From Rhizobium sp. ACO-34A (GTDB lineage: Bacteria > Pseudomonadota > Alphaproteobacteria > Rhizobiales > Rhizobiaceae), in contig CP021371.1 in the NCBI GenBank assembly GCA_002600635.1, forward strand, positions 4,231,001 to 4,295,000: DNA of 64,000 nt, read 5' to 3'. The notes beneath the pieces are model-generated. The model was given only the letters and a program-made list of their open reading frames with translations. It was not told the origin of the DNA and did not search any database. The translations under genes were made by a program, and so were the position numbers. Below are positions 36,143 to 44,827 of the stretch, piece after piece (positions within the stretch are counted from its first letter, which is position 1; the number at the start of each line of letters is the position of its first letter).

Positions 36143-37945
36143 TCATGACAGGTGATGGCGCTCCTGCAGCCCGTAGACCGGCGTATCGATACCCACCTGG
36201 CGGGCCTTCAGCTGCAGCGAGAGATACTGGGAATAGTGCCGCGACTGGTGCAGGTTGCCACCATGGAACCACAGTGCCTCCTGCTGCGTAGGCTTCCACA
36301 TGTTGCGCTGCTCGCCTTCCCACGGACCGGGATCCTTGGGCGTATCGGAGCCGACACCCCAGCATTTGCCGACCTTGTCAGCCACTTCGCGGGAAATGAG
36401 ATCCGCGGCCCAGCCGTTCATCGAGCCGTAGCCGGTCGCATAGACCACGAGATCGGCCGGCAGCACCGTGCCGTCCTTCAGCACCACGGCATCTTCCGTC
36501 AGCCGCTCGACATCCGAGCCGGACTTGAGCTTGATCGAACCGTCGATCACCAGATCGCAGGCGCCGACATCGATGTAATAGCCGGACCCACGCCGTAGAT
36601 ACTTCATGAACAGGCCCGAACCGTCAGCGCCCCAGTCCAGCATGAAGCCGGCCTTTTCCAGCGCGGCATAGAAGTCCGCATCCTTCTCCCGCATGCGGTT
36701 GTAAAGCGGGATCTGGAATTCATGCATGATGCGATAGGGCAGCGAGGCGAAGATCAGGTCCGCCTTGCGCGTCGTCATCCCGGCAGCCACCGCCCTTTCC
36801 GAATAGAGATCGCCAAGGCCGATTTCCATCAACGATTCCGACCGAACGATATGGGTGGAGGAACGCTGCACCATGGTGACATCGGCTCCGGCCTCCCAGA
36901 GGGCTGCACAAATGTCGTGGGCTGAATTGTTCGAGCCGATCACCACGACCTTCTTTCCCGCATAAGCATCCGGTCCCGGATGCTGGGAGGAATGCTGCTG
37001 CTCGCCCTTGAAGATATCCTGTCCGGGCACCTTCGGAACGTTGGGTTTGCCCGACATGCCGGTTGCCAGCACCAGCTGCTTCGGCCGCAGAACCACCTCT
37101 TCGCCGTTGCGGTCGACAACCACGGTCCACTCGCCGGTCGCCTCATCGAACGACGCCGACTTGCAGGTGGTCGAGCCCCAATAGTTGAGCTCCATCACCT
37201 TGGTGTACATTTCCAGCCAGTCACCGACCTTGTCCTTGGGCGTGAAGACCGGCCAGTTTTCCGGGAAGGGAATGTAGGGCAGGTGGTCATACCAGACGGG
37301 GTCATGCAGGCACAGCGACTTGTAGCGCTTGCGCCAGCTGTCGCCCGGCCGCTCGTTCTTCTCGATGATGATGGTCGGCACGCCAAGCTGGCGAAGGCGC
37401 GCGCCAAGCGCGATGCCGCCCTGCCCGCCGCCGATGATCACGACATAGGGCTGGGTGGTGTAGCCAAGCTCGGCGGCCTCCTGTTCGCGCTTTTCCTTCC
37501 AGCTCTTGCGGCCCTTGTCATGGCCGTGTTCAGCGCCCATTGGACGTCGGATGCCCTTCGGCTCCTCATGGCCCTTCAGCTCGCTCATGGTGGTGAGAAG
37601 CGTCCAGATCAGGCCGTTCTTGAGGCGGATCTGGCCGTAGCCGCGCGCGGTACCGGTTTCGAATTCGAACCAGCCCTGGGTCACGCCATCGTCTTCGCTT
37701 GCAGGCTCCTTCGCATCCTGCACGAAGTTTTCCGGCCGAACCGACGAAAGCTGGCTCTGCAGCATGTCGCGGATCTGTTCCCGGCCTTCCAGTGTCTTGA
37801 GGTTCCATGTGAAGGTAACGAGGTCGCGCCAATGGCAATCCGCCTGGAACAGATTGACCGCGGCCTCGACATCACCCTGTTCAAGGGCTCGGCCGAGTTT
37901 GGCGAGAATGGTATCGATTTTGGTATTGGGGCTTCCGTCAAGCAT
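36143..37945 (-). CDS. FAD/NAD(P)H monooxygenase (class B FMO) with N-terminal NTF2-like domain
   Basis: A 600-residue flavoprotein. Residues 1-130 are a SnoaL/NTF2-like fold (EQGDVEAAVNLFQADCHWRDLV). The FAD site IIGGGQGGIALG is near 168, the class B fingerprint FKGEQQHSSQHP near 311-322, and the NADPH site VIGSNNSAHDIC near 335. This architecture is known among putative flavin monooxygenases of soil bacteria. GGAGGAGATG precedes the ATG. The gene follows the butanediol-type dehydrogenase by 231 bp with a RIME repeat between, so oxidation of a ketone or alcohol substrate of that pathway is possible. The true substrate is unknown. Confidence 0.85.
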   Translation of the reverse strand: MLDGSPNTKIDTILAKLGRALEQGDVEAAVNLFQADCHWRDLVTFTWNLKTLEGREQIRDMLQSQLSSVRPENFVQDAKEPASEDDGVTQGWFEFETGTARGYGQIRLKNGLIWTLLTTMSELKGHEEPKGIRRPMGAEHGHDKGRKSWKEKREQEAAELGYTTQPYVVIIGGGQGGIALGARLRQLGVPTIIIEKNERPGDSWRKRYKSLCLHDPVWYDHLPYIPFPENWPVFTPKDKVGDWLEMYTKVMELNYWGSTTCKSASFDEATGEWTVVVDRNGEEVVLRPKQLVLATGMSGKPNVPKVPGQDIFKGEQQHSSQHPGPDAYAGKKVVVIGSNNSAHDICAALWEAGADVTMVQRSSTHIVRSESLMEIGLGDLYSERAVAAGMTTRKADLIFASLPYRIMHEFQIPLYNRMREKDADFYAALEKAGFMLDWGADGSGLFMKYLRRGSGYYIDVGACDLVIDGSIKLKSGSDVERLTEDAVVLKDGTVLPADLVVYATGYGSMNGWAADLISREVADKVGKCWGVGSDTPKDPGPWEGEQRNMWKPTQQEALWFHGGNLHQSRHYSQYLSLQLKARQVGIDTPVYGLQERHHLS

Positions 37946-37974
37946 GTCATCTCCTCCATGGTTGCTTGAAACTG

Positions 37975-38083
37975 CTTAAAGCGTGTCGCGATCTTCCAGA
38001 GGCGCTTCCTACGCTTTAAGTCTTTGTTTTATCGCATGTCGTTGCCGCAAAACCGCGATACACTTTTGCGCGACATGCTTTAG
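37975..38083. repeat. Rhizobial intergenic mosaic repeat (RIME-like), copy 2
   Basis: Read on the minus strand it has CTAAAGCATGTCGCG, GCAAAAGTG, CGGTTTTGCG, AAAACAAAGACTTAAAGCG. It shares GCAAAAGTG, GGTTTTGCG and AAAACAAAGA with copy 1 in the opposite orientation. It fills most of the gap between the dehydrogenase and monooxygenase genes. Confidence 0.75.
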
Positions 38084-38176
38084 GTGCAATGCCGCCTGCC
38101 TCCGCGGGCGACATCTCAAGGGATCGCCGCAATCGCCGCCGGGCTCCTCTTCCCGGCAGGTGACGCGGAAGACGCC

Positions 38177-39250
38177 TTATTTCGAAAGATCGATCAGGAT
38201 CTTCAGATGCGTGCCGGCCGGATCGAGAAGGGTGTCGAAGCCTTCCTTGACCGCGGTATCCAGCGTGATGCGCTTGGTCACGACCTTCTTCGCCGGCAGC
38301 AGGCCGGAGGCGATGAGGCGAATGACGCGGGGCCAGTAATGGGTCGGATAGGCCCAGGAACCCTTCACTTCCAGATCGCGGAAGGTCACCTGGAACCAGT
38401 CGATCGGGTTTTCATGCGGATGCAGGCCGGTCTGCACCACCACGCCCTGCTTGCGCACGGCATCGACACAGGCCTTGAGCGCATGTTCGTTGCCGACGCA
38501 TTCGATGGCGACATCGCATCCGACATTGCCTTCGGTCAGCGAACGGACGACGTCTCCCACATTGTCGCGCTTCGGATTGATGGTGATGACGTCGGGCAGG
38601 ATGCCCTTGGCATAGTCGAGACGGGCGTCGTTGAGATCCGAAACGAAAAGCTGGGCGGCTCCGGCCGCGCGCGCGGCAAGCAGCGTCAGCATGCCGATGG
38701 GGCCTGCGCCTGTGACGAGAACGCTGTTGCCGGCCGTGACACCACCGCGATCACAGGCATAGACGGCAACCGCCGTCGGCTCGACCAGCGCGGCTTCCTC
38801 GTCGGTCATCTCGTCCGGAATTTTCTGGACGTTGTATTCGTTGACGATCGCGGCTTCGGCCATGCCGCCGCCATCCCAGCTGAGGCCCACCAGAGCAAGC
38901 TCCGTGCTGAGGTGGAAAAGCCCGCGGTCAGCAAAGTAGTCGCCCGAACGCGGCATGACCAGCGGCTGGATGGAAACGCGGTCGCCGACCTTGACCGAGG
39001 TAACTCCTTCGCCGATCGCCTCGACCACGCCGCCGAATTCATGGCCGAGAACCTGCGGGCCATGCGCGCCGGTGAACGGATGCGGTTCGGTCGGAATGAA
39101 GATCGGGCCATAGCTGTATTCGTGAAGGTCGGTGCCACAGATGCCGACGAAGCGGTTGCGCACAAGAACCTGCCCCTTGCCCGGGTTCTTCGGTTCCGGA
39201 ATATCGTCGATACGCAGGTCTTTGGCTGCGTGGAAACGGAGGGCTCGCAT
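38177..39250 (-). CDS. Zinc-type medium-chain alcohol dehydrogenase (2,3-butanediol dehydrogenase-like)
   Basis: A 357-residue cytoplasmic MDR enzyme. The catalytic zinc site is seen in GICGTDLHEY (Cys near 37) and LGHEFGG (His/Glu near 69); the NAD-binding VTGAGPIGML is near 178. The phrase YSYGPIFIPTEPHP is diagnostic for bacterial 2,3-butanediol dehydrogenases. The four-Cys structural zinc lobe is missing; MPRSGDYFADRGLFHLS occupies its place. The start at 39250 follows GGGAGTAAAC. It is preceded by a sigma-54 promoter and lies downstream of an AcoR-like activator gene, both consistent with acetoin/butanediol metabolism. Confidence 0.83.
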   Translation of the reverse strand: MRALRFHAAKDLRIDDIPEPKNPGKGQVLVRNRFVGICGTDLHEYSYGPIFIPTEPHPFTGAHGPQVLGHEFGGVVEAIGEGVTSVKVGDRVSIQPLVMPRSGDYFADRGLFHLSTELALVGLSWDGGGMAEAAIVNEYNVQKIPDEMTDEEAALVEPTAVAVYACDRGGVTAGNSVLVTGAGPIGMLTLLAARAAGAAQLFVSDLNDARLDYAKGILPDVITINPKRDNVGDVVRSLTEGNVGCDVAIECVGNEHALKACVDAVRKQGVVVQTGLHPHENPIDWFQVTFRDLEVKGSWAYPTHYWPRVIRLIASGLLPAKKVVTKRITLDTAVKEGFDTLLDPAGTHLKILIDLSK

Positions 39251-39289
39251 GTTTACTCCCTTTTCTGCTTTTGTAATGCAGACAAGGCA

Positions 39290-39304
39290 GCAAGGTGCGT
39301 GCCA
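39290..39304 (-). promoter_or_regulatory. Sigma-54 (-24/-12) promoter of the dehydrogenase gene
   Basis: On the minus strand the bases read TGGCACGCACCTTGC, a full match to the RpoN consensus (TGGCAC-N5-TTGC). The transcription start would fall near 39279, giving a leader of about 30 bases before the ATG at 39250. An RpoN-dependent activator is encoded immediately upstream. Confidence 0.88.
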
Positions 39305-39388
39305 TGGTGGACCAGAACGTGGAAAAGCCCCTGTTTCGTGGGTTTTCATCCGGCAGGCCAATGGTTTTTAGCCGAGAGATGCGACAAG

Positions 39389-39400
39389 TGTGGCGCCACA
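39389..39400. promoter_or_regulatory. Palindromic upstream activator site
   Basis: TGTGGCGCCACA is a perfect 12-bp palindrome about 90 bp upstream of the -24 box, inside the 170-bp gap after the activator gene. This is the expected distance for an enhancer-binding protein, so it is a candidate AcoR-type site. Confidence 0.65.
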
Positions 39401-39420
39401 GGTGCGGCGCCATGCTCACC

Positions 39421-41307
39421 TCAATGAAGCTTGCCGATATTGAAACGCCGCATCTGCCGATGAAGCGTGGTGCGGTCGATCCCGAGACGACGAGCCGCCT
39501 CAGAGACGTTGCCGTCACAGGCCGAAAGCACGGCGCGAAGCTCGGTTTCACGTTCGTTGACCGGCTCCAAAACGCGCGTCCTGCCGAGATGTTCGGGAAG
39601 GTCGGAGACCTCGATCAGGCCCCCCTCGCAGAGCGCGCCGGCAAAAGCGAGCGCGTTGCCAAGCTCCCGGATGTTTCCCGGCCAGTCATATCCGAGAACC
39701 ACACCGCGGGCCGCATCGGAAAGGCGCAACGGCTTGCCGGCCGTCCCGTGCTTTTCCAGAAGACGGTCGAGCAGCCAGGGAAAATCACCGCGATCGCGAA
39801 GCGACGGCAGGACGAGCATCGCTGCATTGAGCCGATAGTAAAGGTCTTCCCGGAAGAGCCCTTCCTCCACCAGAGAAGATAGCGGCCGGTGAGAAGCGGA
39901 AACGACCCGGAAATCAACCTTGCGCGGCACGGACCCGCCAACCGGCAACACTTCACCTTCGGCCAGCACGCGGAGCAACCGACTTTGCGCGGTCGGAGAC
40001 ATGTCACCGATCTCATCAAGGAACAGCGTGCCACCATCGGCTTCCTCGACCAGCCCCTTGCGCCCCTTGGTCAGTGCCCCCGTGAACGCACCGGGCAGAT
40101 ATCCGAACAGCTCGCTTTCCACCAATTGATCCGGGATCGCTGCGCAATTGATCGCGACGAACCGACCCTTCAATCCGCTTGCATCATGGATGATGCGCGC
40201 AAGAAATTCCTTGCCGGTTCCCGTTTCTCCCTGAATGAGGATGGGCAGCGTCGTCCGCCCGAGGCGGGTGACCTTGCGGCGCAGCGCATCCATTTCCGGC
40301 GTATCGCCGCCGAGCCGGCCGACGGCAGAAACAGCGGATCGTTCCGAAGACACCGGAACGCCCTTCGTCTTCTGCTGCGGCTCGATCGCATGGGCATAGA
40401 GCATGCTGCCATCGCGGATCGCAATCCGCCTGTCCTGCGGCAGCCGGCTGCGGGTGAGCGCGGCGAGTTCATTGACATCCGCATCGAAGAAGCGAGACAC
40501 CGGCTGGCCGATGATGTCCTGCGGGCGACGCCAGTCCAGACCGCAGGAAGCCGCAAGAATCCGCGCGCCTCCATGGGTCATGCCGCTGATCCGGCCGGAG
40601 CCATCAAGCGTGATAGCGGCTTCCGGATCCACATCAAGAAACTCGGGCGCAGCAGCAAAGCGCAGCACGAGATCGTTGCGGCTGTGCGCCATCAGATTGG
40701 CGAGTTCGATCCGGCGTACCGTCAAGGAAACGAAATGGCGGGCAATGTTCTGGCTCGTCTTCAGAATAGGCGAGCTCAGGAGCGAAATATCCAGAACTGC
40801 TGCCAGCGAACCATGCATGTCATAGATCGGTGCCGCCGTGCAGGAGAGCGGCGTATGCGTCATGTCGAAATGATCGGTCTGGTGGATCGTCAGCGCCTCG
40901 CCAGTGGCGATGCAGGCACCCACCGCGCAGGTTCCGGCCCTTGGCTCCGACCATTCCGAACCGAGAAAAAGTCCGGCCTTGCGCAGGTTGTTGTTGAAGG
41001 AGGGATCGCCGAGAAATTCGACCGTGACGCCCTGCCGGTCGGATAGAAGCAGCACGTAGTTCTGCTCGGCGACCTGATGATAGAGCCGTTCCAGCCCGGA
41101 ACGCGCAATGCGGACAAGATCCTCCGATTGCTGCCGGTGCTCGCGCAGAAGGGTTTCAGAAACGATGACCGCCTCGCGGGCACGGGCGGGATCGAGCTGG
41201 TAATCCTCGAGGCAGCGCCGCCAGGACTCCACGACGATATCGTCACGCCCGGTCTGCACGCCTTGGCTGACGCTTTCGATTTCCCTGACATGGTCAGCAA
41301 ACGACAT
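39421..41307 (-). CDS. acoR: Sigma-54-dependent activator (AcoR-like)
   Basis: A 628-residue enhancer-binding protein. An N-terminal GAF-type sensor region (about 60-200, with FLGSEWSEPRAGTCAVG) and a PAS-like linker precede the AAA+ domain: Walker A GETGTGKE near 360 and the sigma-54 loop GAFTGA at 406-411. A Fis-type helix-turn-helix ends the protein (VSEAARRLGIDRTTLHRQM). AcoR activates acetoin catabolism genes, which suits the dehydrogenase downstream. The start at 41307 (MSFADHVREIE) is the first Met; its ribosome site (AAGGA) is rather far away. Confidence 0.87.
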   Translation of the reverse strand: MSFADHVREIESVSQGVQTGRDDIVVESWRRCLEDYQLDPARAREAVIVSETLLREHRQQSEDLVRIARSGLERLYHQVAEQNYVLLLSDRQGVTVEFLGDPSFNNNLRKAGLFLGSEWSEPRAGTCAVGACIATGEALTIHQTDHFDMTHTPLSCTAAPIYDMHGSLAAVLDISLLSSPILKTSQNIARHFVSLTVRRIELANLMAHSRNDLVLRFAAAPEFLDVDPEAAITLDGSGRISGMTHGGARILAASCGLDWRRPQDIIGQPVSRFFDADVNELAALTRSRLPQDRRIAIRDGSMLYAHAIEPQQKTKGVPVSSERSAVSAVGRLGGDTPEMDALRRKVTRLGRTTLPILIQGETGTGKEFLARIIHDASGLKGRFVAINCAAIPDQLVESELFGYLPGAFTGALTKGRKGLVEEADGGTLFLDEIGDMSPTAQSRLLRVLAEGEVLPVGGSVPRKVDFRVVSASHRPLSSLVEEGLFREDLYYRLNAAMLVLPSLRDRGDFPWLLDRLLEKHGTAGKPLRLSDAARGVVLGYDWPGNIRELGNALAFAGALCEGGLIEVSDLPEHLGRTRVLEPVNERETELRAVLSACDGNVSEAARRLGIDRTTLHRQMRRFNIGKLH

Positions 41308-41484
41308 CGAACAATGCCGCGGTCCTTCGGAAGAAAGACCGCCCTCCGTTTCCCAATGTTCGAATATGCCAATCAAGGAAGGGGAATGTAAAGACTTTAC
41401 GCCCGCCTCAGAGGCAGGCGCCGGATGAAAAGCCTGTGACCGCAAGCCTGATGGCGAAGAACGGAAACGGCTGCATCTTGCGGA

Positions 41485-42738
41485 TCAGCCGCCGTATTCG
41501 ATGATCTCCAGTCCTGCATTGTAGTCAGTCGCATAGATGAGGCCGGCGGCATCCACGAACACATCAGCCGACTGAATAACCTTCGGCCGCCCCGGGCGAC
41601 GGTCGGTCATAGTGGTGGGCCCGGCAGGAACGAGCGCTCCCGTTTCGACCGGATGATAGGGATCGGAGATGTCGAAGGCCCTGATGCCGGCATTCTGCCA
41701 TGTGGCGAAAATCAGCGTGTCGGACACGAAGGAACCGGGTCTGTTTTCATGCAGGTTATGCGGGCCGAAATGCCCACCCTTTTTGACGTAATCCGCCTCA
41801 TCGGGGATCGGCAGGGTGGAGATGCTGATCGGATTTTCCGGCACCCGGATGTCGAAGATCCATGTGTGCTTGCGGCCATCCTCCTCATTGTCCAGCACCG
41901 CCTCATCCGCCACGACAAGGAGATCGCGGCCCGGCAGGGGAAGCGGCGAATGCGTGCCGCCGCCGTAAGGCGGAGACCAGTTATGGTGCTTGATGAGTTT
42001 CGGCGCCGAGTGATTGGCAATGTCGAGAAGCGTCAGACCGCCATCGCGCCAGCGCGCATAGGCGGTGTTGCCATGCACGAGGGCGTGGTGAAGGGCATAG
42101 CGCCGGCCGTCGACCCATGTCGCCTCCTCGCCGGCGGCACGGTTCATGCCCGGCAGCCACCACCGCCCCAGAAGCAAGGGCCTGGTCGGATCGGCAAGAT
42201 CGATCGTCACGAAGATATAGTCTGAGAACCCATCCAGCAGGGCAGACGCATAGGCGTAGCGCCCGCCCACATACCAGAGACGATGGAAGCCGATGCCCTC
42301 GACATCGAGCTGGCCGATCTTCCTCGGCTGCGCCGGAGTGGAGATGTCGAAAACACTCATGCCGGCTGTCCAGGCGCGCTCGAGCTTTCGTGCGGCAACC
42401 GTGTCTCCGACCGATTGCGTATAATAGGCCTTCTAGCCCGTAAAGGTCTCGACATCAGCGAAAAGATCCAGCGCATTGATTACCAGAAGCAGATCACCAT
42501 GGGTTTGCAGATGGATGTTCCAGGTATTGGCCGGTGCCTGAACGTAGTTCACCGTGACAGGATTTTTCGGATCGCGGACATCGACGATCGAAAAGCCCTG
42601 CGACCAGGGATGGGCGACATAGGCGTGGCCGTTATGGACCATCAGCTGCAGCCCGTCACCGCGGCCTCCGATATCGCTATGGCCAATCAGCTTCATGTTG
42701 CGCGCGAAATCGGGCTTCGCAAGTGTGCTGCTCGTCAT
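41485..42738 (-). pseudogene. LVIVD-repeat beta-propeller protein, interrupted by an amber codon
   Basis: Two pieces in the same frame form one 417-codon gene. The first (42738-42433) encodes GFSIVDVRDPKNPVTV and similar LVIVD-type blades, ending LFADVETFTG. A TAG at 42433-42435 follows. The frame continues without a gap through KAYYTQSVGDTVAARKLER and further blades (MSVFDISTPAQPRKIG, LTLLDIANHSAPKLI, IRAFDISDPYHPVETG) to the stop at 41485. No signal peptide is seen. A single base substitution would account for the break. The function of this family is unknown; some members are thought to be lactonase- or selenium-binding-like. Confidence 0.85.
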
Positions 42739-43014
42739 TTACTGCTTTCCATCCTGAACCTGTTCCCGTCATCGAAGCGCGCAAGGCCCAGTGGCCCGAC
42801 GCACGAACATAGAGCTCAGCTGCGATCAGGATAAGAAAAATCATTCTATTTTATAGATTTAATTGATTGCATTTATGTAATCGAAGTGCACGGCCGGATC
42901 GCCAGCATCCTCGCGGCGATGGAGGCAGCAACGATTCTGGAGAAGCAGTTCGAGGCACTGAAGCAGCACGATTATCTGGCAAGGTTCCGCGCCGGCGAAC
43001 TGGACACTGCGCAG

Positions 43015-43053
43015 AAACAAAAAAAGCTCCTCGACGCTTATGCGGAGGAGCTT
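43015..43053 (-). terminator. Intrinsic terminator reading leftwards, probably the displaced tRNA-fMet terminator
   Basis: AAAGCTCCTC and GAGGAGCTTT form a 10-bp stem around a 12-base loop. On the minus strand the stem runs into TTTTTTGTTT. No minus-strand gene precedes it here. It lies 40 bp left of the island's left attachment site, exactly where the terminator of the tRNA-fMet gene would have stood before the island inserted. Confidence 0.75.
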
Positions 43054-43092
43054 TGTGTGAAGCGACTTGAATGGTCAAATATTCAAGTCTCA

Positions 43093-43136
43093 TTGGTTTT
43101 GTTGGCATGATTTGAAGCTGCGGCCTTCAGGTTATG
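43093..43136. other. Left attachment site (attL) of the genomic island
   Basis: This 44-bp stretch aligns without gaps to the 3' part of tRNA-fMet at 61520-61563, with 38 of 44 bases identical. The inner 19 bases (43118-43136, CTGCGGCCTTCAGGTTATG) are exact and cover the anticodon-to-T-arm region. Similarity to the D-arm continues weakly to about 43155. Confidence 0.85.
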
Positions 43137-43216
43137 GTCGGCAGGACGAGGAGCTACGATCGCCAGGGAAGATGAAGTCTTGCCGCCAGCGATAAAATGG
43201 ACTTTGTTTGGGAAGA

Positions 43217-43232
43217 TTGGTTGCGGGGGCAG
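43217..43232. repeat. Second 16-bp copy of the tRNA-fMet 3' end
   Basis: TTGGTTGCGGGGGCAG is identical to 61520-61535, the CCA end and acceptor/T-stem of the tRNA. It lies 80 bp inside the left border and may be a relic of an earlier or nested integration at the same gene. Confidence 0.7.
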
Positions 43233-43350
43233 CTACCGATTTGCGTTCCGGGGACGTCCACGGGCATCCATATAAACATTTCTGTATCAATGGCTTGATC
43301 TGATTTTCCATCCACTCACATCTTGCATCAGCCACCAATATCCGCTTAAA

Positions 43351-43371
43351 ATTGTGGGTAGGTAATGGGTA
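43351..43371. repeat. Candidate integrase arm-type sites
   Basis: ATTGTGGGTAG (43351-43361) recurs exactly at 61467-61477 near the other island end, and ATGGGTAG follows it at 43365-43372. Repeated TGGGTA boxes near both ends suit arm-type binding sites of DUF4102 integrases; binding itself is inferred. Confidence 0.5.
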
Positions 43372-43383
43372 GGGATTTCGGCT

Positions 43384-44682
43384 ATGACGGCTGGCATTCA
43401 TCGGCTTTCCGACCGGCAGGTCAAGGCGCACAAAGAGCGCGGCCGGCTTTCGGATGGCGGTGGGGTGTACCTGCAAATCAGCAAGTGGGGCACCAAGTCG
43501 TGGGAGTTCCGCTTCACCCTGCACGGCCGAACCCGCAGCATGGGGCTGGGTCAATACGACGCCGTGTCGCTCAAGCAGGCGCGCGAAGAAGCCGAAACAC
43601 TTCGCCGGCTCGTCCGCCAAGGCATCGACCCGATCGAAGCCCGCAAGGCCGCGAAGCTGAAGGCGCAGGTCGATGCCGCAACGTCCATCCTGTTCAAGGA
43701 TGCCGTTGGCAAGTGCCTTGCCCGCAAGGAAGGCGAGTTTCGCAGCGGGAGGCATGGCGCAAGCTGGCGCAGGAGCATGGACGCCTATGCCGTGCCTGTC
43801 ATAGGGAACATGAACGCTGCCCACATTACGACGCAGGACATCCTGCGCGTCCTGAACCAGCCGTTCGAGGATGGAACCCTGTGGGAGAAACGGACCGAAA
43901 CCGCATCGCGCCTTCGCGGTCGCATTGAGGCCGTCCTGTCCTGGGCGACGGTCGCAGGCTATCGCAGCGGCGACAATCCGGCGCGGTGGGCCGGCAATCT
44001 GAAGGAACTGCTGCCGACGCCTTCCAAGGTGGCGAAGCCGACGAAGCGGCCAGCCTTGTCGCAAGCCGATCTCCCGAAATGGTTCACTGAGCTACGCAAG
44101 CGCGACGGCATGTCGGCACGGGCGCTTGAGTTTGTCACCCTTTGCGCATCGCGGTCGGACGAGGTGCGCAGAGCGACGTGGAGCGAAATCGACCTTGACG
44201 CCCGAATGTGGAAGATACCGGGCGAGCGCATGAAGATGGAGCGTGATCACCGCGTGCCCCTGTCGGATGACGCCGTTGCCTTGCTAAAGGCGCTTCCCCG
44301 GATGGCCGGCTCTCCCTATCTGTTCCCTGCCCCGCGCGGCGGTCCGCTGTCCGATGCGATCCTTTCGCAGCTCATGAAGAAAATGCACGCGAAGGAATTG
44401 AAGGCCGGGCGCAAGGGATGGCTGGACCCCGACAGCGGCTATCCTGCGGTTCCTCACGGCTTGCGCTCCACCTTCCGTGTCTGGACGGCCGAACGGGGCT
44501 ATGACCGCGACATGTCGGAGATGGCGCTTGCTCACGCCGTGGGCTCGGCCGTCGAGCGCGCCTATCAGCGTAGCGACATGGTGGAGCGACGCCGCGCCAT
44601 GATGGCAGATTGGGCCGCGTATTGCCGGGGCAAAGCACCCGCAGAAAATGGCGTGCAGCTTCGCGAGGCAGCCATAGCATAG
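43384..44682 (+). CDS. P4-type tyrosine integrase (DUF4102)
   Basis: A 432-residue site-specific recombinase. The N-terminal DUF4102 arm-binding domain (about 1-95) contains LSDGGGVYLQISKWGTKSWEFRF. Next come a core-binding domain and the catalytic domain with Arg in CASRSDEVRRATW near 262, HGLRSTFRVW near 358 and a C-terminal AYQRSDMVERRRAMM holding the Tyr nucleophile near 392. It is transcribed away from the left border and is expected to catalyse island insertion at, and excision from, tRNA-fMet. It is intact. The upstream region 42739-43383 otherwise holds only the attachment and terminator features listed. Confidence 0.92.
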   Translation: MTAGIHRLSDRQVKAHKERGRLSDGGGVYLQISKWGTKSWEFRFTLHGRTRSMGLGQYDAVSLKQAREEAETLRRLVRQGIDPIEARKAAKLKAQVDAATSILFKDAVGKCLARKEGEFRSGRHGASWRRSMDAYAVPVIGNMNAAHITTQDILRVLNQPFEDGTLWEKRTETASRLRGRIEAVLSWATVAGYRSGDNPARWAGNLKELLPTPSKVAKPTKRPALSQADLPKWFTELRKRDGMSARALEFVTLCASRSDEVRRATWSEIDLDARMWKIPGERMKMERDHRVPLSDDAVALLKALPRMAGSPYLFPAPRGGPLSDAILSQLMKKMHAKELKAGRKGWLDPDSGYPAVPHGLRSTFRVWTAERGYDRDMSEMALAHAVGSAVERAYQRSDMVERRRAMMADWAAYCRGKAPAENGVQLREAAIA

Positions 44683-44827
44683 ATGTGATGTAGCTATCGA
44701 GGCCCTGCGTCAGATGGATGCGCAACGGGCGGTCGCCAAAGGTTAGAGCACGAAGCGCCTGACCCGATCCGGTACGGGAATTGTTGCAGGTTCTGGGATT
44801 TCTGCGAACTCATCCGCCAATAGCAGA

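Noticed and set aside
42433..42435. Amber codon as pyrrolysine or programmed read-through
   Set aside because: Pyrrolysine use is unknown in this group, the family has no such residue, and no read-through signal is visible; a nonsense mutation is simpler.
42886..43110. Open frame of 74 codons left of the island border
   Set aside because: It runs through the leftward terminator hairpin and into the attachment site, starts with GTG without a ribosome site, and resembles nothing I know.
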